NCBI RefSeq assembly: GCF_001746365.1
Contig: NZ_MJAJ01000038.1
Coordinates: forward strand, 21,969-85,968
Source: Streptomyces sp. LUP30
GTDB taxonomy: Bacteria; Actinomycetota; Actinomycetes; Streptomycetales; Streptomycetaceae
Reading direction: 5' to 3'
Length of the DNA: 64,000 nucleotides
This document shows, piece after piece, positions 46,377-55,862 of the stretch (position 1 is its first letter; the number at the start of each line of letters is the position of its first letter). The translations under genes and the position numbers were made by a program. The notes beneath the pieces were generated by a model. The model made no database searches, was not told the DNA's origin, and saw only the letters and a list, made by a program, of their open reading frames with translations.

Positions 46377-47029
46377 GGTCGCACCGCCTCGTCCACGGGC
46401 CGGGCGCGTCGCGAGACGTCCGCGAAGAACGCGTCCAGCGCGGCGCGGGCCTCGGCCCCGCCGTCGAAGCCCTGCCACAACAGGCGCATGCGGCCGACGA
46501 GTTCGTAGCAGACGTCGATCGGTACGAGGTGGCACTCGAAGCGGCCGTCGGTGCGGCGCAGCAGCAGCGCCTCCACGTCGGGTTCGAGGAGACCGGCGAG
46601 GGGGCTGCGGCCGAGGACGGCCGCCCAGGTGGCCGGTTCGAGTTCGCTCTCGGTCGCTCCGGCCGGGCTCGGGTAGAGGGCGACCAGCCGGTCGAGCGCC
46701 GCATTGCGGAACAGGAAGGCGACGCCGACGGGGATCTGCAACGCGTCCCACGCGCTCTCGTCGATGCGGTGGCCGGGGTCGGTGAGGTAGCGGGAGGGGA
46801 CCGTGCGGAAGCGGCCCGCGGCGGCGCCCGGCTGCTCCATCAGCAGCGCACAGGCGGTGCAGGCGCAGACGAGGGCGCGCTTCTCGGTGTCGACCAGGTG
46901 GCGATGGTCCGCCTCGGGCACGGTCACGGCGCACAGTTCGCACCGCTCGGGCCGGGGCGCCCGCTCGGTGCGGAATCTGCGCAGGCCGACGGGGTGCGCG
47001 CGCCGGACGGGCGCCGGGGATGCGCTCAT
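46373..47029 (-). CDS. DUF5947-like Cys-rich protein of the hydrogenase locus
   Basis: The product is 218 residues, with ATG at 47029 overlapping the NifU-like stop. A putative metal site lies in the N-terminal third: Cys30 and Cys33 (ERCELCAV) with Cys55, Cys57 and Cys60 (VCACTACALL). The rest has an aromatic/Pro-rich core (YPSPAGATESELEPATW; CYELVGRMRLLWQGFDGGAE). It resembles the DUF5947 family of actinobacterial hydrogenase loci. The cysteines suggest binding of Zn, Fe-S or Ni, so a metallochaperone or electron-transfer role is plausible but unproven. Confidence 0.82.
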   Translation of the reverse strand: MSASPAPVRRAHPVGLRRFRTERAPRPERCELCAVTVPEADHRHLVDTEKRALVCACTACALLMEQPGAAAGRFRTVPSRYLTDPGHRIDESAWDALQIPVGVAFLFRNAALDRLVALYPSPAGATESELEPATWAAVLGRSPLAGLLEPDVEALLLRRTDGRFECHLVPIDVCYELVGRMRLLWQGFDGGAEARAALDAFFADVSRRARPVDEAVRP

Positions 47030-47562
47030 CGGGTACCCGTCGGCGCCGGCCCGGTGCCGATCTGCAGGAGGGCGGGCCCGGCGGGCTCGGTCCGCACCTC
47101 GACGGCCGTGACCTCCGGTGCGAAGCAGGCGAGGGCCGCCTGCGCGGCTTCCCGGGCGCTTGCGCCGGAGCCGCAGCCGCAGCCGCCGGCCTCCTGGGTC
47201 CGCAGGGTCAGGGCGCCGCTCTCCTCGTCGAAGTCCTCGACGTCCAGGGCGTGTTCCCGGACGCTGTCGAGGGCGCGGGCGATGCGGGTGTCGCGGTCCT
47301 CGGGGTGCAGGTCGTGCAGGACGAGGAGGCTCGCGACGAGTTCGTCGCCGAGCAGGTCGGCGAGGGCGTCGCCCGGAGCGTCGGACAGCAGGTCCAGCAC
47401 GCGGGCCAGGCCGGAGCCGTAGAAGTCCATGAGGGAGCGGACCAGTTCCTCGGCCGCCGCCGCGGCGGCCGGGTCGCTCCCGGCCAGCCGGTCCAGCACC
47501 TCCTCGACACGGCGCCCGGTCTGTTCCGCGTCGACGGGTCGCGCCGCCGTCGGGGCGCTCAT
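47026..47562 (-). CDS. NifU-like protein with an altered cysteine motif
   Basis: The product is 178 residues. The last third resembles the NifU C-terminal Fe-S scaffold domain (GALTLRTQEAGGCGCGSGAS, then AALACFAPEVTAVEVRTEPA), while the first 100 residues form a helical domain of unknown role (VLDRLAGSDPAAAAAAEELV). The scaffold normally has two cysteines spaced CxxC; here they are Cys128 and Cys130, a CxC. The ATG overlaps the large-subunit stop by 4 bp. It may supply Fe-S clusters to the hydrogenase small subunit or act in electron transfer. Confidence 0.85.
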   Translation of the reverse strand: MSAPTAARPVDAEQTGRRVEEVLDRLAGSDPAAAAAAEELVRSLMDFYGSGLARVLDLLSDAPGDALADLLGDELVASLLVLHDLHPEDRDTRIARALDSVREHALDVEDFDEESGALTLRTQEAGGCGCGSGASAREAAQAALACFAPEVTAVEVRTEPAGPALLQIGTGPAPTGTR

Positions 47563-49340
47563 CCGCCCAGTCCGCTCAGGCCGGTGGGCACGTGCATCGA
47601 CTTCACCGTCTTGCCGCCGCCGACGTACATGTGGACGCCGCAGGGCAGACAGGGGTCGAAGCTGCGGACGGCGCGCATGATGTCGATGCCCTTGAAGTTC
47701 TCCGGGGTGTTCTCCTCGAAGATCGGGGTGTTCTGCACGGCGTCCTCGTAGGGCCCCGGCGTGCCGTAGGAGTCGCGGACGCTGGCGTTCCAGGGGGTGG
47801 GCGGGTAGGGGTGGTAGTTGGCGATCTTGCCGTCCCGGATGACCATGTGGTGGGAGAGGACTCCGCGGACCGCCTCGGTGAAGCCGACGCCGATGCCCTC
47901 CTGGGGCACCTCGAACTTCTCCCAGGTCTGGGTGCGTCCGGCGCGGACCTCCTCGAGGCCCTTCTCGGCGCAGTGCAGGGCGACGGCGGCGGCGTAGGCC
48001 TGGAAGTAGGTGCGCGCGCGGTTGCGTTCCAGCGCGTTGGACCACTTCGGGATCCGCCACTCGAAGGTGGTCTCCGGCTTGGTCATGGTGCGCGGCAGGT
48101 TGATGACCACGCTGTGCCCGGTGGCCTTGACGTAGCCGATGTCGACGAGCCCGGACAGGGCGGTGGACCACAGGCGGGCGATGGGGCCGCCGCCGGTGTC
48201 CAGGGCGAGGTGGTCCTTGCCGTCGAACCAGCGCGGGGACATGACCCAGCTGTACTTGTCGTCGAAGTCCCGCTTCTGCGGGGCGGGGATGGTGTGCTGG
48301 TTCCACGGGTGGCGCGGGTCCACCGGGTTGCCGAGCGGGTCGTGGGTGACGAACTGCTGCTGGCCCTGCCAGTCCTCGTAGTAGGAGCTGCCCAGCAGGA
48401 TGCGGATGCCGAGGTTGATCTCGGTGAGGTCGTTGGTGACCAGTTTGCCGTCGACGACGATGCCGGGCGTGACGAACATCCGCCGGCCCCAGTCCGTCAT
48501 GTTGGCGTAGGTGAAGTCGCAGTACTCCGGGTCGTTGAGCGCGCCCCAGCAGCCGAGCAGGACACGGCGGCGGCCCACTTCCTCGTAGCCGGGGAGCGCC
48601 TCGTAGAAGAAGTCGAACAGGTCGTCGTGCAGGGGCACGACGCGCTTCATGAACTCGACGTAGCGCATCAGCCGGCTGAGGTAGTCCGTGAAGAGCTGCA
48701 CGGAGGCGATGGTGCCGACGCCGCCCGGGTACAGGGTGGAGGGGTGCACATGGCGGCCCTCCATCAGGCAGAACATCTCGCGGGTGTAGCGGCTGACCTG
48801 GAGGGCCTCGCGGTAGAACTCCCCCTCGAGGGGGTTCAGCGAGCGCATGATGTCGGCGATGGTGCGGTAGCCGTGCTCGGCCGCGTGCGGGGCCTCGGTC
48901 CGCTCGGCGAGTTCGAGGACGCCGGGGTTGGTCTCCCGGACCATCTTCTCGCAGTAGTCGACCCCTACCAGGTTCTCCTGGAAGATGTTGTGGTCGAACA
49001 TGTACTCCGCGGACTCGCCGAGGTTGATGATCCATTCGGCGAGGTGCGGCGGCTTCACGCCGTAGGCCATGTTCTGCGCGTACACCGAGCAGGTGGCGTG
49101 GTTGTCGCCGCAGATCCCGCAGATGCGGCTGGTGATGAAGTGGGCGTCGCGCGGGTCCTTGCCGCGCATGAAGACGCTGTAGCCGCGGAAGACCGACGAG
49201 GTGCTGTAGCACTCCGCGACCCGCTTCTGCTTGAAGTCGATCTTCGTGTGGATGCCGAGGGAGCCCACGATCCGGGTGATCGGGTCCCAGGCCATCTCCA
49301 CCAGGCCGCTGCCGTCGCCGGCCGCCTTCGTCGTTGCCAT
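47559..49340 (-). CDS. hhyL: [NiFe]-hydrogenase large subunit, group 1h-like
   Basis: The product is 593 residues and carries the Ni-Fe site. The L1 motif is SRICGICGDNHATC with Cys74 and Cys77, and the L2 motif is DPCLPCGVH with Cys564 and Cys567. After His570 comes a 23-residue C-terminal peptide (MYVGGGKTVKSMHVPTGLSG) that the linked protease should remove. Length and motifs fit the actinobacterial high-affinity, H2-scavenging enzymes used to live on atmospheric H2 during starvation or sporulation. It starts about 100 bases after the small-subunit gene and begins a run of six genes joined by 4-bp overlaps. Confidence 0.95.
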   Translation of the reverse strand: MATTKAAGDGSGLVEMAWDPITRIVGSLGIHTKIDFKQKRVAECYSTSSVFRGYSVFMRGKDPRDAHFITSRICGICGDNHATCSVYAQNMAYGVKPPHLAEWIINLGESAEYMFDHNIFQENLVGVDYCEKMVRETNPGVLELAERTEAPHAAEHGYRTIADIMRSLNPLEGEFYREALQVSRYTREMFCLMEGRHVHPSTLYPGGVGTIASVQLFTDYLSRLMRYVEFMKRVVPLHDDLFDFFYEALPGYEEVGRRRVLLGCWGALNDPEYCDFTYANMTDWGRRMFVTPGIVVDGKLVTNDLTEINLGIRILLGSSYYEDWQGQQQFVTHDPLGNPVDPRHPWNQHTIPAPQKRDFDDKYSWVMSPRWFDGKDHLALDTGGGPIARLWSTALSGLVDIGYVKATGHSVVINLPRTMTKPETTFEWRIPKWSNALERNRARTYFQAYAAAVALHCAEKGLEEVRAGRTQTWEKFEVPQEGIGVGFTEAVRGVLSHHMVIRDGKIANYHPYPPTPWNASVRDSYGTPGPYEDAVQNTPIFEENTPENFKGIDIMRAVRSFDPCLPCGVHMYVGGGKTVKSMHVPTGLSGLGG

Positions 49341-49443
49341 CGTCTTTGCCGTGCCCTTCGTTTGCGCGGGGGGTTCGTGGTGGGGTGCGCGAAGCAGAAG
49401 CGGGTCAGTCGTGGGTCACACGCGGATCAGTCCTGACGGAGCG

Positions 49444-50517
49444 TCACCAGGGCGGCCGGTAGCCGGTGGTGATCTTCTCTCCGGTACGGCGCCACCTGGG
49501 CTCCTTGTCCACCGTCTTCGCCGTGATCGAGCGCAGCTTGCGGACCACTGCCCCGTAGGCGCCGCTGGCCGTGCTGGAGACCTTGGCGCCGGGCGGCTCG
49601 TCCATGAACGGCATGAACTTGTCGGGGAACCCGGGCATGGTGCAGGCGATGCAGATGCCGCCGACGTTCGGGCAGCCGCCGATGCCGTTCATCCACCCGC
49701 GCTTGGGCACGTTGCACTTGACGACCGGACCCCAGCAGCCCAGCTTGACCAGGCATTTCGGCGAGTCGTACGACAGGGCGAACTCGCCCTGCTCGTAGTA
49801 GCCCGCCCGGTCGCAGCCCTCGTGGACGGTGGCCCCGAACAGCCAGGTGGGCCGCAGTTTGTCGTCCAGCGGGATCATCGGCGCGGCGCCGGTCGCCTGG
49901 TAGAGCAGATACGTGAGCGTCTCGGAGAAGTTGTCGGGCTGGATCGGACAACCGGGGACGCACACGATGGGGATCCCGGCGTGGGACTTCCAGTCCCAGC
50001 CGAGGTAGTCCGGCACGCCCATCGCGCCGGTCGGGTTGCCCGCCATGGCGTGGATGCCGCCGTAGGTGGCGCAGGTGCCGATCGCGACGACCGCGAGGGC
50101 CTTCGGGGCCAGCCGGTCGATCCACTCGCTGGTGGTGATGGGCTGGCCGGTCTCCGGGTTGTCGCCGAACCCGCACCAGTAGCCCTCGGGCTTGATCGCC
50201 TCGTTGGGGATGGACCCCTCGACGACGAGGACGAACGGGTCGATCTCGCCCCGCTCCCCCTTGAAGAACCACTCGATGAACGTGTCCGAGCCGCCGACCG
50301 GGCCGCATTCGAAGTCGATCAGCGGCCAGTGGACGGCGATCTTCGGAAGGCCCGGCAGCACGCCGAGCACGATCTCCTCGATGCTCGGCTGCATGGCCGC
50401 CGTCAACGCGACCGAGTCGCCGTCGCAGCTCAGCCCCGCGTTGATCCAGAGAATGTGGATCGTGGGTGTCTCGTCGGCGGGCGCAGCGCCGACCGTCTTC
50501 GCCGTCGCCTCAGTCAT
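49444..50517 (-). CDS. hhyS: [NiFe]-hydrogenase small subunit, group 1h-like
   Basis: The 357-residue electron-transfer subunit binds three Fe-S clusters. The proximal site begins with Cys31-Asp-Gly-Asp34 where classical enzymes have CxxC, so an Asp probably replaces one ligand, as described for the oxygen-tolerant actinobacterial-type hydrogenase of Ralstonia. Further ligands are in AIGTCATYGG and VPGCPIQPDN (proximal) and in the His/Cys-rich region HEGCDRAGYYEQG, CLVKLGCWGPVVKCN, GGCPNVGGICIACTMPG (distal and medial). No Tat signal is present, so the dimer is not exported alone. The C-terminus lacks a membrane anchor. Confidence 0.95.
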   Translation of the reverse strand: MTEATAKTVGAAPADETPTIHILWINAGLSCDGDSVALTAAMQPSIEEIVLGVLPGLPKIAVHWPLIDFECGPVGGSDTFIEWFFKGERGEIDPFVLVVEGSIPNEAIKPEGYWCGFGDNPETGQPITTSEWIDRLAPKALAVVAIGTCATYGGIHAMAGNPTGAMGVPDYLGWDWKSHAGIPIVCVPGCPIQPDNFSETLTYLLYQATGAAPMIPLDDKLRPTWLFGATVHEGCDRAGYYEQGEFALSYDSPKCLVKLGCWGPVVKCNVPKRGWMNGIGGCPNVGGICIACTMPGFPDKFMPFMDEPPGAKVSSTASGAYGAVVRKLRSITAKTVDKEPRWRRTGEKITTGYRPPW

Positions 50518-50618
50518 GGGACCGCCTCCTGGGGAGGTAAGGGATGAAAGCCTGCGTTTCGGCCGTCGAGTTCTTCGTAGCAGTCCTACGGCGGTGATGA
50601 GACGGCGGAGAGGGCCGT

Positions 50619-52361
50619 TCAGGTGACGTCCGCGGCAGTGGGGGCCGGGCCCGTTTGCGCAACCGCGGGCGGACCGAGGTGCGGCGGGGTGCCCGAGGGC
50701 CGCTCCTTGTGGACGAAGCCCCGACGCAGCGCGTGGTAGGGGGCGTCGGGATCGTCGAAGGTCCGGCGCATCAGGGTGAGCTCGCGCTCACGGAAGCCGG
50801 CCAGCGGGGTCGCGCTCTGCAGCCGGTCCAGCTCCGTCTTCTTGGCGGCGATCCGTGACGCGGTCGCCGGCAGGGCGGCCAGCCGGGCCGCCAGGCCCCC
50901 GACCTCCCGCGCGAACTCACCGGGACCGGTGTCGACGACGCGGTCGACGAGCCCGAGGCGCAGTGCGCCCGCCGAGCTCACCGGCAGGGCGTCGCGCAGG
51001 AGCCGCTCGGCCGTCTCGGGCCCCACCCGGCGCGGCAGCGTGTGGGTCCAGTACTCCGAGCCGTACAGGCCCATCAGGCGGTAGTGCGGGTTCAGCACGG
51101 CGCCCGAGCGGCACCACACCTCGTCGGCCGCCAGGGCCAGCATGACGCCGCCCGCCGCCGCGTTGCCCGCGACCGCCGAGACCACCAGCCGGTCGGTCGT
51201 CGTCAGGACCGCCTCGACCAGGTCGTCGATGGCGTTGATGTTGGCCCAGGATTCGGCGGCCGGGTCGTCGGCCGCCTCGATGACGTTGAGGTGGATCCCG
51301 TTGGAGAAGAAGTCCCGTTCGCCGCCCAGCACCAGCACCGAGGTGGGCCGCCCGCACGCTTCCCGGTAGGCGTCGAGCAGTCGTCGGCACTGCTCGGTGC
51401 TCATGGCGCCGCCGGGGAAGGAGAACGACAGGAAGCCCGCGTTCCCGTCCTCCCGGTAGCGGATGTCGGTCCAGGTGCGGTGGGGTGTGCCGGACGACAG
51501 GGGCGCGGCCTTCTCGGGCAGCGGCGGCAGCAGCTCGCCCAGGGCCCGCACGGCGGGCAGTTTGAACGTGGGGGGCTGTCCCGGGGTGCGCCGGGGCCGC
51601 AGCTCGGGGATCCACACGGCGCCGTCCCGGGTGGCCCGGCAGATCGCCCCGGCCCTGGTCGCCAGCAGCTCGCCGGGCCGGCCGCGCAGCACGCCCTCGG
51701 GGTGACCGCCGTGCAGGTACCACTCGCCCCCGAGGAGCGTGTCCAGCACTCCGGGCTGCGAGTCCGCCGCCCTCAGCTTGCGCAGCACGGTCCGTGTGGA
51801 GTCCTCGGCCCAGTCGATCCGCCGGACGCTCTGGTCGAGGTACGGACGCGGGCGCAGGCGCGCGTCGGCCGCGCATGCCCTGTCCTGCTTGCGCGGCACG
51901 TGAGCGCCCCCGGCGAAGCGCTCCACCGCGAGCAGGACGGCCTCGAGCGCGGCGTCGGCGATCTCGCCCCGGTACAGCTCGCTCTTGGACGCCTCGGGAA
52001 GCCGGCAGGGCGCCTCGGCCCACACATCACCGGCGTCCATCTCGGCGTCGGCCTGCAGCACGGTGACGCCCCACTGGTCGATGCCCTCGTGGATCGCCCA
52101 GTCGAGGGAGGACGGCCCGCGGTCGCCCACGGGCCCGGGATGGACGACGAAGCAGGGGTAGGCGGCCCAGACCTCCTCGGGGATCGCCGACTTCAGCATC
52201 GGCGCCACGACGAGCTGCGGGGCGTGCCGTCGCACGGCGTCCGGCAGCGCGCCGCCCGGGAGGGCGAGTTCCACCGCCACCCGGTGGCCACGGTCGCGCA
52301 GTTCGGCGTGGACGCGCTGGGTCAGGCTGTTGAACGCGCTGGCCAGGATCAGGATGTGCAC
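50619..52361 (-). CDS. hypX: HypX/HoxX carbon-monoxide-ligand synthesis protein
   Basis: The product is 580 residues from a GTG at 52361, with GGAGG 6 bases upstream. The N-terminal half resembles formyltransferases (VVHPGPVGDRGPSSLDWAIH near residue 80-100, then a linker), and the C-terminal half is an enoyl-CoA hydratase/crotonase fold (LVVSAVAGNAAAGGVMLALA, ALRLGLVDRVVDTGPGEFA). HypX takes the formyl group from formyl-tetrahydrofolate and releases it as CO for the active-site Fe, allowing maturation in air. It lies upstream of the small subunit with a 101-bp gap that probably contains a promoter. It fits an aerobic lifestyle. Confidence 0.94.
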   Translation of the reverse strand: MHILILASAFNSLTQRVHAELRDRGHRVAVELALPGGALPDAVRRHAPQLVVAPMLKSAIPEEVWAAYPCFVVHPGPVGDRGPSSLDWAIHEGIDQWGVTVLQADAEMDAGDVWAEAPCRLPEASKSELYRGEIADAALEAVLLAVERFAGGAHVPRKQDRACAADARLRPRPYLDQSVRRIDWAEDSTRTVLRKLRAADSQPGVLDTLLGGEWYLHGGHPEGVLRGRPGELLATRAGAICRATRDGAVWIPELRPRRTPGQPPTFKLPAVRALGELLPPLPEKAAPLSSGTPHRTWTDIRYREDGNAGFLSFSFPGGAMSTEQCRRLLDAYREACGRPTSVLVLGGERDFFSNGIHLNVIEAADDPAAESWANINAIDDLVEAVLTTTDRLVVSAVAGNAAAGGVMLALAADEVWCRSGAVLNPHYRLMGLYGSEYWTHTLPRRVGPETAERLLRDALPVSSAGALRLGLVDRVVDTGPGEFAREVGGLAARLAALPATASRIAAKKTELDRLQSATPLAGFRERELTLMRRTFDDPDAPYHALRRGFVHKERPSGTPPHLGPPAVAQTGPAPTAADVT

Positions 52362-52572
52362 GGCTGCCTCCGGGCGGACGAACGGCAGGCAGCGATGGCC
52401 GCCGATGCGATCCTCGGCCACGGCGGAGCGCCGCCCCCGGCGGCAGGCGGCACGGTCATCCGAAAGCGGGCCCCGATCCGCCGTCCGGCCTCACCGGCCG
52501 CCGCCGCGGCGGCGGCATGGCCCTCCGGCGGCACGGGCGCCCCGGCGGCCCCGGGTCAGCGGTTCTCGACGG

Positions 52573-52830
52573 TCACCGTCGCCGCAGACCGCTGGTGATG
52601 CGCTCCCACGGGGAGCGGGTGGCGCCGAAATGGGTCTCGTGCGCCCAGATGTGCGTGCAGGAGCGGCACTGGAGGTGGAGCAGGCTGCCGACGTGGGACA
52701 ACAGATAGCGCCAGTGCTCGGAGCAGGTGCGCCCCTGCTCGCACGTCGCACACCCACGACGGTCGTCGCAGTTCGGGCAGGCCACCCAGGCGCGGCGCCC
52801 CGGGTCCGCCTGCGGGTCAAGCGGCAGCAT
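52573..52830 (-). CDS. Cys-rich 85-residue zinc-ribbon-like protein of the hydrogenase locus
   Basis: The product is 85 residues from the ATG at 52830, with GGAGG 5 bases upstream. Seven cysteines are present: Cys18, Cys21, Cys27, Cys30, Cys36, Cys55 and Cys58, giving CPNCDDRRGCATCEQGRTC and CRSCTHIWAHETHFG. The pattern fits one or two zinc ribbons or an Fe-S site. Two aromatic-rich segments (WRYLLSHVGSLLHL; WAHETHFGATRSPWERI) separate and follow them. It precedes hypX and is likely part of the same operon. No known function; it may bind metal or interact with the hydrogenase. Confidence 0.72.
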   Translation of the reverse strand: MLPLDPQADPGRRAWVACPNCDDRRGCATCEQGRTCSEHWRYLLSHVGSLLHLQCRSCTHIWAHETHFGATRSPWERITSGLRRR

Positions 52831-53131
52831 GGCCGCCTCCTCGCCGCGGAAGCACACCGGCCGCGACCAGCTCGTCGTACACACGCTGTTGCTCCGGGCT
52901 GAGGCCGGAGTACAGCAGCCCGTACGCCGCCTCCTCGCCGCCCAGCGCGGCGCCGGGGTCCCAGCCGGGGCCGAGGGCGTCCAGGACGTGGGCGCGCCGG
53001 AGCATCTCGTGCGCGCTCAGGTCGACCACCAGGTCGGTCAAGGGCGGGGCGTCGGTGCGGTCCGCCGCGGGCCTGCTCGCCGCGGCGGGTTCGTCCGGTT
53101 CGCCGGGAAGGGCGCGGTCATGGGTGGACAT
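52817..53131 (-). CDS. DUF6400-like small protein at the head of the hydrogenase locus
   Basis: The product is 104 residues from the ATG at 53131. A polar Pro/Ala-rich N-terminus leads to a helical core LVVDLSAHEMLRRAHVLDALG then GEEAAYGLLYSGLSPEQQRV and YDELVAAGVLP, resembling the DUF6400 family. Its 3' end overlaps the next gene by 14 bp. No good ribosome binding site precedes the start, so it might be leaderless. It is probably the first gene of the long leftward hydrogenase transcript. Function is unknown. Confidence 0.75.
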   Translation of the reverse strand: MSTHDRALPGEPDEPAAASRPAADRTDAPPLTDLVVDLSAHEMLRRAHVLDALGPGWDPGAALGGEEAAYGLLYSGLSPEQQRVYDELVAAGVLPRRGGGHAAA

Positions 53132-53414
53132 GCGACAGAACGTAAGGAAGCGATCCTCGCCCCGGCAAGAGCGGGTGGGAGACGTCACAACGGGACCGTC
53201 CGCGGGCGGGCCGGGCGATCCGGAGGGTGCGTCGAGCCCGGTTTCTCCGGATACACGCCAATGAACCGGGAATGCCGGGCCCTTGACGCGGCCCTTCGTC
53301 ACCGCCCGTGCACACAGCGAGTTTTCGCTTCCGCCCCACAGGGAGTCGTGTGACACTGACGTCCACTGTCCGCACCGCGGACTCCGTCCGCACCGTCCCC
53401 CACGAAAGTGCGCC

Positions 53415-54083
53415 GTGCGCTCTCTCCCACTGCCGCTCACCCTCACCGCGCGCCTGTCCCCCGTGGCCGTGCTCGCCTGCGCGGGCTGGGCGCTGACGTC
53501 CGGACCGCTCACCGCGACGCAGGACACCGCGGCCAAGGACACACAGAAGACCCGGTCCGAGACGGCTTCCGGGCCCTCCACGACGACCGTGTCCAAGACG
53601 TACGGCGCCGCGCCGGCCCCCTGCACCAGTGTGGCCGCGAAGACGATCACCACGCTGGTGCCGGGCGTCAAGCCGGCCGGCAAGGAGATCCCGTCCACGG
53701 ACACCGGGCTGCGCCGCACCTGCTCGTGGAACGCGCTCAAGGGCTACGACTACCGCTGGCTCGACATCTCCTTCGAGATCATGGACTCCGACGACGCGGC
53801 GCAGAGCTCGTACAAGGAGCGCATCAAGGAGAAGAGCGGCGGCGGGGTGGTGCCGGGGCTCGGGAACGCGGCCTACTCCGTGGTCAACCTGACGACGGAG
53901 GACAAGCAGCAGACCCGGGAGGGCGTCGTCATCGCCCAGGTGGCCAACGCGCTGGTCGTCGTCAACTACAACGGCAGCGACTTCGAGTCCAAGAAGGCGC
54001 CCGCCACCGACGAGATCAACAAGGGTGCGATCAGGGCGGCCAAGGAAGCGGTGGCCGCCCTGCAGAACGGGCCCGGAACCTGA
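53415..54083 (+). CDS. Secreted or lipoprotein-like protein of unknown function
   Basis: The product is 222 residues from the GTG at 53415; a longer reading back to 53283 gives a poor N-terminus. A Sec-type signal (LPLPLTLTARLSPVAVLACA) has a possible lipobox cysteine, but Val-Leu-Ala-Cys is a weak fit. The mature part starts with a Thr/Ser-rich spacer, then a compact domain resembling the DUF3558 type (APCTSVAAKTITTLVPGVKP, CSWNALKGYDYRWLDISFEI, GGGVVPGLGNAAYSVVNLTT). It runs divergently from the hydrogenase locus. A role in cell-envelope biology is likely; a link to the hydrogenase is not shown. Confidence 0.78.
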   Translation: MRSLPLPLTLTARLSPVAVLACAGWALTSGPLTATQDTAAKDTQKTRSETASGPSTTTVSKTYGAAPAPCTSVAAKTITTLVPGVKPAGKEIPSTDTGLRRTCSWNALKGYDYRWLDISFEIMDSDDAAQSSYKERIKEKSGGGVVPGLGNAAYSVVNLTTEDKQQTREGVVIAQVANALVVVNYNGSDFESKKAPATDEINKGAIRAAKEAVAALQNGPGT

Positions 54084-54117
54084 GCCCTCCCCCGTGTGAC
54101 GGCGCGAGCGGCACCGA

Positions 54118-54151
54118 ACGGCCGCAGGAGCGTGAGCGCTCCTGCGGCCGT
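54118..54151. terminator. Bidirectional terminator between converging genes
   Basis: A 15-bp perfect stem (ACGGCCGCAGGAGCG and its complement) with a TGAG loop lies 35 bases after the secreted-protein stop and 30 bases before the permease stop. It serves both directions. Confidence 0.88.
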
Positions 54152-54180
54152 CTTCCGTGGCGGGTGCGCCGTCGCGCGGG

Positions 54181-55710
<1,530 letters not shown>

Positions 55711-55862
55711 GGGCAGGCCAATCAAACGAGGGGCGGATCCGGAAAGGCCGTGCGGGTCTCCGGTCCCCTCCTCCGGGGAGGTGGAGGAGGGGTGAACTGG
55801 AGTGGGGGGATGGGGAGTTGCTCCTGAGGACGAGCGGGCGGGGCCCCTGGGGACGGGCGGGG

